Of a stretch of DNA of 64,000 nucleotides, positions 54,788-62,090 are shown in pieces. The number at the start of each line of letters is the position of its first letter. Position 1 is the stretch's first letter. The notes below the pieces were generated by a model. It worked only from the letters and a program-made list of their open reading frames with translations, was not told where the DNA came from and ran no database searches. A program made the position numbers and the translations under genes. This DNA is from Candidatus Kaistella beijingensis (GTDB lineage: Bacteria > Bacteroidota > Bacteroidia > Flavobacteriales > Weeksellaceae), in assembly GCF_020084865.1 (NCBI RefSeq), contig NZ_CP071953.1, positions 1,240,001 to 1,304,000 of the forward strand, read 5' to 3'.

Positions 54788-55543
54788 ATGAAAAAAATAT
54801 TTATTCAAATGATTTTTATATGCTTTTTATCAATCGGACAAGTGTTTAGTTGTCAAGATATAGATTACAATTTTCTTTATGGCAATGGAAAAGAGGGAGA
54901 ATTTTATGCTAAAAGAGAGTCCAACAATGAAGTTTGGGTAAAATTTGTACAACCAGAGAAAAAAATAAAATTAAAAAATGGCAAAACCACTACGGTAAAA
55001 GGCGAAGAGTTAAAAGAATTGTACGGATGTAATTGTTCTGATAATTTAATTAAAAATATCACACACGATGGTAATTATAGAAGAGTAGATAATGAAACAC
55101 TCGAGCAATTAATTCTTGATTTTTCTTGTAGTGATTTGGTTTACAATAAATTAATTGGAAATAGCGAAGATGGTTTTAATTTTTATTTAGGGAAAGTACA
55201 AGATAACGGAAATTATAAAATTGCATGGATAAAAAGTATGACCAATGAAGATAGATTTATACCTGAAGAAGGACAGGAAATGACAGTTTTCGACCCAGAG
55301 ACTGGTAAGGTAAAACAGATGAAAATGGAGAATGTGGTTTTTGAAACCGGATATCATATCAATAAATATATGATTGATTGTAATAACCATAAAATTGGCA
55401 CTATTGTTTTATTCTCATATAATAGTAAAAACAATATGTTAAGTGAAAATTTTCACCCGCAGTATTTTACTGACTTAGGCTTGAAGGATATTGAATATGA
55501 ATCGGAGAAAATTATTTATAATGAAGTTTGTCTAAAACAATAA
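54788..55543 (+). CDS. Secreted protein of unknown function
   Basis: A 251-residue protein with a Sec signal peptide (MKKIFIQMIFICFLSIGQVF, cleavage before or near SCQD). The mature part has a Cys pair (YGCNCSDNL) and further Cys (CSDLV, DCNNHK, VCLKQ), consistent with a disulphide-bonded exported fold. It is acidic and beta-rich. No family is recognised. It is the first cargo gene after the terminator; the next starts four bases later. Confidence 0.7.
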   Translation: MKKIFIQMIFICFLSIGQVFSCQDIDYNFLYGNGKEGEFYAKRESNNEVWVKFVQPEKKIKLKNGKTTTVKGEELKELYGCNCSDNLIKNITHDGNYRRVDNETLEQLILDFSCSDLVYNKLIGNSEDGFNFYLGKVQDNGNYKIAWIKSMTNEDRFIPEEGQEMTVFDPETGKVKQMKMENVVFETGYHINKYMIDCNNHKIGTIVLFSYNSKNNMLSENFHPQYFTDLGLKDIEYESEKIIYNEVCLKQ

Positions 55544-55547
55544 TCTT

Positions 55548-55907
55548 ATGAATAAACAAATTTTTCTTTTTGGACTTCTACTTCTTTTGGGATGCAAAAA
55601 GAGTCCCCAAATTCCTAATGAATTTAATTCTTATATCGAAGCTAAACAAATAGTGCGAAGTGCTGATTTAAGTATACAAGAAGAAGCAGAAACAGATGGA
55701 AGGTCTGCAAACAATTGGATTAGAGAAGCTAAATATTATGCGAATAATAAAAACAGTGGCTATCTAATTATTAATATGAAAGGAAAGGATTATATATTTG
55801 ATGAACTACCCTATAATGTATGGGAAAAATTTAAAAACGAAGACGATTTAGGCAAAGCATATCACCAAATGATTAAAGGGAAATATAATTTAAAACTTAA
55901 ACGATGA
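55548..55907 (+). CDS. Lipoprotein of unknown function
   Basis: A 119-residue lipoprotein (MNKQIFLFGLLLLLGCKKSP, lipobox LLGC at residues 13-16). The mature part is helical and charged with SADLSIQEEAETDGRSANNW. It overlaps the next gene by four bases (ATGA), so the two are translated together. Confidence 0.72.
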   Translation: MNKQIFLFGLLLLLGCKKSPQIPNEFNSYIEAKQIVRSADLSIQEEAETDGRSANNWIREAKYYANNKNSGYLIINMKGKDYIFDELPYNVWEKFKNEDDLGKAYHQMIKGKYNLKLKR

Positions 55908-56137
55908 AAAAAGAGATTATTTATTTTATCGCTGCATTACTATTGTTTTGCGTAGGGTTCTTATTAGGCAAGACACAGAATGATAATGGAAGATATTTTT
56001 TAAAGAGTGAATCTAATGGAGTTGTAATTTTTGACACAAGTACAGGCGTGATTTATTTTGGTGAACTTAATACCAAAAAATATTTAGAGGTAGATATAAA
56101 AAATGCAACAAGTAAAAAATACAAACCAAAGAAATGA
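55904..56137 (+). CDS. Single-pass membrane protein of unknown function
   Basis: A 77-residue protein with an N-terminal anchor (KEIIYFIAALLLFCVGFLLG) and a short basic beta-rich extracytoplasmic part (VIFDTSTGVIYFGELNTKKY). It overlaps the previous and next genes by four bases each. Confidence 0.7.
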   Translation: MKKEIIYFIAALLLFCVGFLLGKTQNDNGRYFLKSESNGVVIFDTSTGVIYFGELNTKKYLEVDIKNATSKKYKPKK

Positions 56138-56421
56138 TAAAAACATTTTTACTTCTTCCGTTTTCAATGCTGCTATCATGTAATAATGCTGAATTGAAAA
56201 AGGAGATTCGCGAACTAAAAGAACAAAACGAGATTCTAAAAAAACGTACTATAGATTCATTACGTATCTATAAGTCTTTCAAAGAAAATAAAGAGCAACA
56301 GTACTTGGAGAAATTTTTAGACAGTTTAAGACTCAATAATCCAAAACTTTATAAAAAAATTCAAGACGAATTTATGTATGAAATATTCCTTAGTGGTGAT
56401 ACAGACTTGAGTCCGAAATAA
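56134..56421 (+). CDS. Coiled-coil lipoprotein of unknown function
   Basis: A 95-residue lipoprotein (MIKTFLLLPFSMLLSCNNAE, Cys 16) followed by a heptad-rich helix (ELKKEIRELKEQNEILKKRT). The pattern of adjacent membrane and coiled-coil lipoprotein genes recalls spanin pairs, but there are no holin or endolysin genes, so this is weak. Confidence 0.7.
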   Translation: MIKTFLLLPFSMLLSCNNAELKKEIRELKEQNEILKKRTIDSLRIYKSFKENKEQQYLEKFLDSLRLNNPKLYKKIQDEFMYEIFLSGDTDLSPK

Positions 56422-56502
56422 TATAAAATAGATTATAGTTTTAAAAACCTTTATACTATATATCAAACATTTGTTTAATTTTTATGTTTTGTTTCCTAAA
56501 TA

Positions 56503-56645
56503 TTACGAAACGTTTGATTTAAGGCGTTCACATCGACTACGACAATAAATCCCTGTCTTAAAATCGAACAATGTTTTTAATGGCGTTTCTATTGGTATAA
56601 TCAATAACTCTGGGTTTGACCTATAGACAATAAAGCGGAATACTA
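56503..56645 (-). pseudogene. Coding-like frame without a start codon
   Basis: The frame reads FRFIVYRSNPELLIIPIETP, then KTLFDFKTGIYCRSRCERLK, then a stop. It has protein-like composition, with a Cys pair, but no start codon, and stops lie just upstream. It may be a decayed gene or the tail of a longer product. The 56422-56654 gap is otherwise AT-rich. Confidence 0.35.
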
Positions 56646-56654
56646 TTAAAAATC

Positions 56655-56984
56655 TTAATCATTATCGATGACAATCCTGATACGCATTGGTAAAGGTTCA
56701 AAATTATTGAAATTACTTTCATAATTAAGCAGTGAACATCCACCTGAAGGGATCATACCTTTTGCCTGCTCATTCTTTATTAATGGTGAGGAAAGTTTTT
56801 TCATCTGTTCAATGAATTCGTCAGACAAAGGAAAAGTGTTTAATTCAGCGGCTTTTTTAATAGCTTCTGTGATTTGTGATGATGCACTTAAACTCTCGCT
56901 TATTCCCGAAAAAATATCGGTGTAACCTTTTAATACCTCTAATACTTTTTGAAATTCTTTGTGTGATGTAATGTCTGCATCCAT
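56655..56984 (-). CDS. Small protein of unknown function at the right end of the element
   Basis: A 109-residue protein on the strand opposite the other element genes. It is mostly helical (HKEFQKVLEVLKGYTDIFSG, EFIEQMKKLSSPL) with a beta-rich end (PLPMRIRIVIDND). No domain is recognised. It is the only minus-strand gene of the element and could be a regulator or an orphan. Confidence 0.6.
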   Translation of the reverse strand: MDADITSHKEFQKVLEVLKGYTDIFSGISESLSASSQITEAIKKAAELNTFPLSDEFIEQMKKLSSPLIKNEQAKGMIPSGGCSLLNYESNFNNFEPLPMRIRIVIDND

Positions 56985-57091
56985 TTTTATTAGATTTTAT
57001 TTACCGTTGATATCTAATATAGTGAAAAAGAAATAAAAATAAGAAAAGAATATCGCTAAAGTTATTGCCTTAGATTAGACAGACTTAAAAG

Positions 57092-57115
57092 ATGTATCCA
57101 CAAATGTCGCCACAA
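57092..57115 (+). repeat. 12-base repeats near the right end
   Basis: ATGTATC-CACAAATGTCGC-CACAA has the same 12-base period and orientation as 51147-51178. One full unit plus partial units are present. Confidence 0.7.
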
Positions 57116-57127
57116 TTACAAACAAAA

Positions 57128-57166
57128 AACCCCTAAAGAACTGCAAATGAGCTAATTAAGGGTTTA
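57128..57166. terminator. Hairpin at the right end of the element
   Basis: AAACCCCTAA pairs with TTAAGGGTTT across an 19-base loop. It ends five bases before the right direct repeat, mirroring the hairpin at the left end. Confidence 0.65.
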
Positions 57167-57171
57167 TAAAG

Positions 57172-57184
57172 TGGTTTCTCCAGG
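57172..57184 (+). repeat. Right direct repeat of the integrated element (putative att site)
   Basis: GTGGTTTCTCCAG, identical to 51015-51027. Confidence 0.7.
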
Positions 57185-58161
57185 AATATTTATATCTTTC
57201 CAAACACCGATTAATAGGTAATTTTCTAGAAAGGGAGATTCTTAAGGTAACCGAATATTCCACCATGTGAAATACAACAATTTTTTTCTTAAATCTTAGA
57301 ATGTAAAATTAAGAATATATTTTGAATTAAATGCACTTAAAATTAATGTCTTTATCTCATTTTATATTCCAATTTTCTGTGGTGGGTAGTTCCTTTTTCT
57401 TAAATCCTTTTTTCAGAAATTTATTTTTGAAAAATCACCCTTTCAAAAAAAAAACGAGTTCCGAGTTTTTTCTACTCCCTTCCGATAGGAATGGCAAGAA
57501 TTCTTTGAAGCCCAATTTGAAAAATTGTGGGTACAAAGACACATCTTGCAGCAAAAATTTTGTAATAAGGTCGGATTTTTTTAGAGGTCTGAAAACGTAA
57601 TGTGGATGGGCGTTTTAGCGCTTTTACACATTATTAGGACGGATTTGCTTTTTTAAGAAAAAAAATCAGGAATAGAGATGAGTTTCGGTTGTATCTTTTT
57701 TACCCAGGTTCTGGGACTGGGTGTAACAATTTTACCCAGGTTGAGCAAAACCCTGTGGTTCAATTACGCAGGTTAATTCTGAAACGATACTTCATTTTCG
57801 CAGGTTGTAAGAATTGGAGATTTTTTCAGATTTTATTAGTTAACTTCAATAATCTGTCAAAAATTTTTCAAAAGAAAAAGAAAAAAAAGAAAGTCGTCCA
57901 CTCTCGTGGAAGGAAAATGTGATGCAATATTTTTTCAGAAAAATTTTGGGGCTAAATTTTACCGCCACAAAAGTTTTCTGAAAAACCTTTATGGCTTGAT
58001 ATTGCTGCATATTTTCGTGAACAGAAATTTGCTTTGTTTTTTTTATTTCTTTAAATTAAAGATACAGCTCTCAGAAGTAAAAAATAATTAAAAAAATGTC
58101 GTAATGATTCCACACATCAATTGAATTCATTTTACAATTTTAATTATAAGAATTTTCTCCC
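57185..58161. other. Noncoding spacer between the element and the methyltransferase-kinase locus
   Basis: Nearly 980 bases without a supported gene. Short frames at 57331-57600, 57689-57922 and 57906-58091 have biased, AT-driven composition (many F, K, N) and no start context. The stretch contains a 32-base-period repeat at 57696-57806 and a purine run at 57872-57894. Confidence 0.65.
57696..57806 (+). repeat. Four copies of a 13-base motif at exact 32-base spacing
   Basis: The motif, approximately TTTTACCCAGGTT or TTACGCAGGTT, ends at 57710, 57742, 57774 and 57806. The 19 bases between copies are unrelated to each other. The spacing equals about three helical turns, so all copies lie on one face of the DNA. 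Confidence 0.75.
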
Positions 58162-59079
58162 TCATTTCATTCTAATTTCACATGATGATGATGCAGGAAT
58201 CCACTCCCTGTACTTATTCATGATTATTCCTAAATTCTGCGTATAATAGAAATCTGGTAAAAAAACTTTGACATGTGATTCCAGAAAGAATCCTTTTCTA
58301 AAATCACATTCCAGCCAAAATCCTTTTTGAGCTCTGACAATTTCATTATTTACTCTCTCGAGCCAATCACTAATATTTCGTTTATGTACAATTGGAAAAG
58401 AATAGAATTCATGGCAAAACTTTTTTGACAGTTCTTCAACCTCATCAGAAGTCTTGTACTTTCGAAATAAAGTAAAATAATTGATAAATTCCGCACATTC
58501 TGAATAAGAATAACCACAAGGCAAAACTTTTTCAATATAAAAATCTTCATGGGCTAAAAACCAAGACCTTATGGAACTCATCGACAATGCGCCTTCTTCC
58601 TCGATATGGTTTTGTAGTATATTAACAGCATCTTGACAAGTCGTGGTAATTTCATAAAAATCTTTGTCAGCTTTAAAGCACTTTTCCTCATCTTTATAAA
58701 AAGATATTCCAATCATTGTTTTACTAATTTCAATTTCTGAAGTTTCCAAGGATTTACACTGTCTAATGTCTATAATTTCATCTTCATGATAGGTGAAAAT
58801 CAACTTGATATAACAAATGCCATCATTGTTTACAAATGCAATACCTTCACGTCTTTCATCTTCAAGATCACAGAATGCTTTGTAGGATTTATATGTAGTG
58901 TCGAATTCCGGTATTCTTTTAATGAATCGAACAAAACGAGCATATACTGCAACAAACGTTTTCTTTGAGACATTGCTAAAAGTTTTGTCATCATCCAATA
59001 GAACATCCAATAAATTTACATCTAGATTTTCAAAAGCCGAGATTATCAGTTGTTTCTTGTCAAGCATAAATCGAGTCAT
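58162..59079 (-). CDS. Unrecognised protein at the end of the methyltransferase-kinase locus
   Basis: A 305-residue soluble protein (ATG at 59077-59079; ATG at 59065-59067 is possible). No known domain is visible. The N-terminal half has an alpha/beta pattern (LIISAFENLDVNLLDVLLDD, EGIAFVNNDGICYIKLIFTY); the C-terminal half is helical with aromatic residues (IRSWFLAHEDFYIEKVLPCG, FWLECDFRKGFFLESHVKVF). There is no signal peptide or membrane segment. It follows the helicase gene after a strong terminator, so it may be transcribed separately. A role in the locus, for instance as effector, is inference from position. Confidence 0.7.
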   Translation of the reverse strand: MTRFMLDKKQLIISAFENLDVNLLDVLLDDDKTFSNVSKKTFVAVYARFVRFIKRIPEFDTTYKSYKAFCDLEDERREGIAFVNNDGICYIKLIFTYHEDEIIDIRQCKSLETSEIEISKTMIGISFYKDEEKCFKADKDFYEITTTCQDAVNILQNHIEEEGALSMSSIRSWFLAHEDFYIEKVLPCGYSYSECAEFINYFTLFRKYKTSDEVEELSKKFCHEFYSFPIVHKRNISDWLERVNNEIVRAQKGFWLECDFRKGFFLESHVKVFLPDFYYTQNLGIIMNKYREWIPASSSCEIRMK

Positions 59080-59114
59080 ATTTCAATTTGCATTAATCAT
59101 CTAAACTTCAATCT

Positions 59115-59148
59115 AAAAAAAAAACCGTCCATAACAAATAGACGGTCT
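59115..59148 (-). terminator. Intrinsic terminator after the helicase gene
   Basis: On the minus strand, ACCGTC, loop TATTTGTTATG, GACGGT, then at least nine T. It lies directly after the helicase stop and before the 58162-59079 gene. Confidence 0.92.
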
Positions 59149-59153
59149 TAGAA

Positions 59154-60896
59154 TTAGTCTGCATTATACATGGACGTATTTACAATTTCACTTTCTCTTT
59201 CACGAAATACCTTCTCACCGGAAACAAAAACTTTAATCCCACAGAAACCCAATTTATTTCGGTCATCTTCAACTGGAAAATTTGAAATCAACAAACCATA
59301 ATTATAATCATTCTTTTTGAAGAATACACTGCCGAAATCGGCACTTAAATCTGCGTTCCAGTTTTTATACACTCTATTGCTTTTCATATTATAACTTGAT
59401 GCAATACGAACTGTAACATCTTTCGCATTCAATCTCGTTCCTTTTGTAGAACCATTGTAGGCATTTGGATCAAAAAGCCCATCTAGTCTATCAAAGACTT
59501 CATCTGAAAGAAATGATAACTTATTTCTTCCTTCTTCTGTCGATAGCTCTTCTACGGAAACTGTAAAAATATCGTCTATAGAAGTAAAGATTCCTTCAAC
59601 TTGAGTGATCGCAAATTTGGTTTGTGTTGTCAGTCCTCGAATTGAATTATCAATCAATTCTTCTTTCCATTCCGGATCGCTGAAAATCTCCCAATCTTGC
59701 TCAAATTTTGCATAATTACTAAGCAAAGGAATACTTGCCATTATTCTAAATGTTCGGTTATTATGGTAACCGCAACATCTTCCTGCAATTCCTTGAGCAC
59801 CATTTGCAAGTTGTTTGTCTCTCGGCTCAATTCCAAACCTTATTTTTTCCTTTAATTTGCCTAAATCCTTTCCGGCGGTTAAAGCTTGAACAATTATTAG
59901 AATCACCCTTCTTCCCATCCTCATAATTAAATTTGCTACTTCAGAAAGACCTTCATTTATTGAAAAATCACACGCAGAATCAGATCCAATAACTAAAACA
60001 TCAACATTGTGTTTCAGTTTTGTTCGCAACAAGTTTCTTAATTCCAATGCTCGCAACGTAGTTGATTCTCTGATAATTCCCAATCCATCATCAAAACTCA
60101 ATAAATGCTGAACATATTCAATAACATTTGGATGAACAACATATTCTCCATTGTTATCTTGCAGTGGTGAGAAATCTAATGGCAAATCATCAATCATATT
60201 TTCCCTCAACATCTCTGTAATTCCGAAATAGGAAGGTGGTCTTACTCCTTCTACAACATCAATGTCTGCACTTTTGGTAAAATGAGCATCTAAAATATCA
60301 TAAGGTGTTGCACTTACAGCAACCAGACCAATTTCCGGCAGCTTGCTCCTTAAATTATCGAAAAATGCAAATTGGAAAGAAGATTCTTCGCCACATCCGT
60401 ACTGATCCTCATCTCTAACTATAAGTTGAACTTTAAGATCGCGTACAGCTTTGAACGGATTCGGATAATTAAAGAACTCATTCATCTTAATCACCTTAAT
60501 TCGCGAATATTTCATTTGTCCTTCGGAAGCGTCATAAAAATCTGCTTCCAAATTTCGGTTGTTCTGATTATACAAATCAGTATCTCGCATGCTTGTTACA
60601 AACAGTACATTTTCATGACCGCTCAACAAACCGATTGCAGGTAATACATAATTGCATAGAAAATAAATGGTCTTTGATTTACCACTTTGCATTGATGCAA
60701 CAAATGCTATATTTTGATTTCCTTCCTTTATGGAAAGTCCCAATCTTAAAGCATTTATAATCTGATTCTCAAAAATACCTGTTCTTTGAGAATTTGCAAG
60801 CGTATCCACAATATTAGTGTGGAGTGATGCAGGAGCATCCAACTCATCAAGTAAATTTCTAATTTCCTGATTCCAATAGTTCTGATAATCTGTCAT
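59154..60896 (-). CDS. Superfamily 2 helicase-like ATPase
   Basis: A 580-residue ATPase. Walker A is ASMQSGKSK (residues 68-76), Walker B/motif II is LIVRDEDQYG (DEDQ at 162-165), motif III is VSATPYD (194-200), motif V is TAGKDLG (340-346) and motif VI is QGIAGRCCGYH (368-378). The order and spacing fit a DNA translocase or helicase. The motif VI region and overall style resemble Z1-type helicases found with GHKL ATPases and methylases in restriction-like clusters. No nuclease motif is visible. It starts 69 bases after the receiver gene on the same strand. Confidence 0.85.
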   Translation of the reverse strand: MTDYQNYWNQEIRNLLDELDAPASLHTNIVDTLANSQRTGIFENQIINALRLGLSIKEGNQNIAFVASMQSGKSKTIYFLCNYVLPAIGLLSGHENVLFVTSMRDTDLYNQNNRNLEADFYDASEGQMKYSRIKVIKMNEFFNYPNPFKAVRDLKVQLIVRDEDQYGCGEESSFQFAFFDNLRSKLPEIGLVAVSATPYDILDAHFTKSADIDVVEGVRPPSYFGITEMLRENMIDDLPLDFSPLQDNNGEYVVHPNVIEYVQHLLSFDDGLGIIRESTTLRALELRNLLRTKLKHNVDVLVIGSDSACDFSINEGLSEVANLIMRMGRRVILIIVQALTAGKDLGKLKEKIRFGIEPRDKQLANGAQGIAGRCCGYHNNRTFRIMASIPLLSNYAKFEQDWEIFSDPEWKEELIDNSIRGLTTQTKFAITQVEGIFTSIDDIFTVSVEELSTEEGRNKLSFLSDEVFDRLDGLFDPNAYNGSTKGTRLNAKDVTVRIASSYNMKSNRVYKNWNADLSADFGSVFFKKNDYNYGLLISNFPVEDDRNKLGFCGIKVFVSGEKVFRERESEIVNTSMYNAD

Positions 60897-60965
60897 AATG
60901 CACCGTTTTTAAATTAACAGTACAAAGATGAGCACGACATGTGCAATAGATTTGCACAGATGGAT

Positions 60966-62090
60966 TTAATCTACAAAAATGTACTTAATATGAAGCGGAT
61001 TATCTTCTTTAGGTTCAATTTTTAATTTTTGACCTACATAAAGAGAAAATTGCTCACCAAGTTTTGGAGGAACAGAAAACCGAAGATTATTGTCAGAAAT
61101 AAAAGTAGCATAACCATTCGCGGAAACTTCTGTAATCTCTCCCGAAAGAATATTTTTCTTTAGCCACGCTATTTCCTTATTTTCAGTAGTTTTTTTCCAA
61201 TCATTCAAATACAGATTAAAATAATTGAGAATTTCTAGTAAGGAATGCACGGTGGAAGCATAAAGATGTTTTGCTTGATTTTTTGAGCAATATTCTTGAA
61301 CCCGAAAATTAAGTTTTTCACCGCTATGAGATCCGTCTTGAGTTAAATTTAGGGTGCGGTAAATTAATTCTCCAATGACAGGATGTATGATTTCTTTTGA
61401 AAATTCAAATTCATTATGTCTGCAATTCAAGAATAAACTGCAACCGTTCAACGATTTAATGTCTGGAGAAATTATTCTTAAAAGCTTTAATTCATCAAAC
61501 AATTTCTCGAAAATCATTCGTATTGAATTGTAATCGTCGAACTGAATGGTACTTTCAGAAAAAAGCTTTTTTAGAATCTGCAATAAATCATATTTGGTTT
61601 CAGACTCTAAATGCGATTCAAAAATTTTGAAAGAATCTTGATATTGATGAATGAGTTGGGTTTCGTATTGTTGATCGGCTTCGCTTTTCAATCTTGCGTA
61701 AAGGTTCCGAATTTGATTATTGTCTAATTTATCGTAAACACAATCTTCTTTTCCTTCAGATTGTATGAAGTCGTTATCATTTTTTATTTTTTCTTTACCG
61801 GTTAGAATGAACCATGGAATATATTTTTTAGGACGAATTTCTTTCAAAGAATTTACCACATTCATCAATGCTGTTTGTCTTGTTGCAACTCCTTCCTCTT
61901 CGGATGTATTATAAAATAATCCATCGAGAATTGCTCCATCATACCAAAGAAAATTTTCCTTCAAATCGGCAATTGCAGTTTCTGCATTATCAAAAGGAAT
62001 CAGTTCAATTCCAGCATCAATTGCCATTTGTCGGATACTGAAAAGCGACTGATATTCATCATCTACCCAAAATACTTTATATTTCTTCAT
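60966..62090 (-). CDS. Receiver-domain protein with helical middle and OB-like C-terminus
   Basis: About 374 residues from ATG 62088-62090; a TTG six bases earlier is possible. The receiver domain (about 1-130) keeps every phosphotransfer residue: Asp10/Asp11 in FWVDDE, phosphoacceptor Asp56 in GAILDG, Thr97 in FILTGKE and Lys121 in VYDKLDN. A helical region follows (about 135-310) with no known DNA-binding fold. The last 60 residues (EITEVSANGYATFISDNN, LGEQFSLYVGQKLKIE) look like an S1/cold-shock OB fold, suggesting nucleic-acid binding. It overlaps the kinase-like gene by 14 bases, the usual arrangement of a cognate pair. Confidence 0.85.
   Translation of the reverse strand: MKKYKVFWVDDEYQSLFSIRQMAIDAGIELIPFDNAETAIADLKENFLWYDGAILDGLFYNTSEEEGVATRQTALMNVVNSLKEIRPKKYIPWFILTGKEKIKNDNDFIQSEGKEDCVYDKLDNNQIRNLYARLKSEADQQYETQLIHQYQDSFKIFESHLESETKYDLLQILKKLFSESTIQFDDYNSIRMIFEKLFDELKLLRIISPDIKSLNGCSLFLNCRHNEFEFSKEIIHPVIGELIYRTLNLTQDGSHSGEKLNFRVQEYCSKNQAKHLYASTVHSLLEILNYFNLYLNDWKKTTENKEIAWLKKNILSGEITEVSANGYATFISDNNLRFSVPPKLGEQFSLYVGQKLKIEPKEDNPLHIKYIFVD

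Larger units (their letters stand above)
51015..57184. mobile_element. Integrated element with tyrosine recombinase and lipoprotein cargo
   Basis: A 6.2-kb segment between 13-base direct repeats. Inside each end lies a 12-base repeat array (51147-51178 and 57092-57115). Genes: tyrosine recombinase, excisionase-like HTH protein, two small proteins, a protein resembling phage replication initiators, four exported or membrane proteins and one minus-strand small protein. Conjugation, capsid and tail genes are absent, so it is a small integrative element or satellite that would rely on helpers. Its codon use is more AT-rich than the core genes on its left. Confidence 0.75.

Noticed and set aside
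54788..56421. Phage lysis cassette
   Set aside because: The coiled-coil lipoprotein and membrane protein recall spanins, but there is no holin, endolysin or structural phage gene in the element.
57696..57806. CRISPR array
   Set aside because: Only four motif copies of 13 bases with 19-base spacers. The repeat is much shorter than any CRISPR repeat, and no cas genes are in the window.
57331..58091. Short open frames in the spacer between element and defence-like locus
   Set aside because: Their composition is dominated by F, K, N and S from AT-rich DNA, they lack start context, and one runs through a poly-purine tract.
59154..60896. Known Mza/MutL-Z1 type defence system
   Set aside because: The helicase resembles Z1-type proteins, but no MutL, AIPR or other named components are visible; the partner here has a methyltransferase/H-box fusion and receiver instead. 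The part outside the window could still change this.
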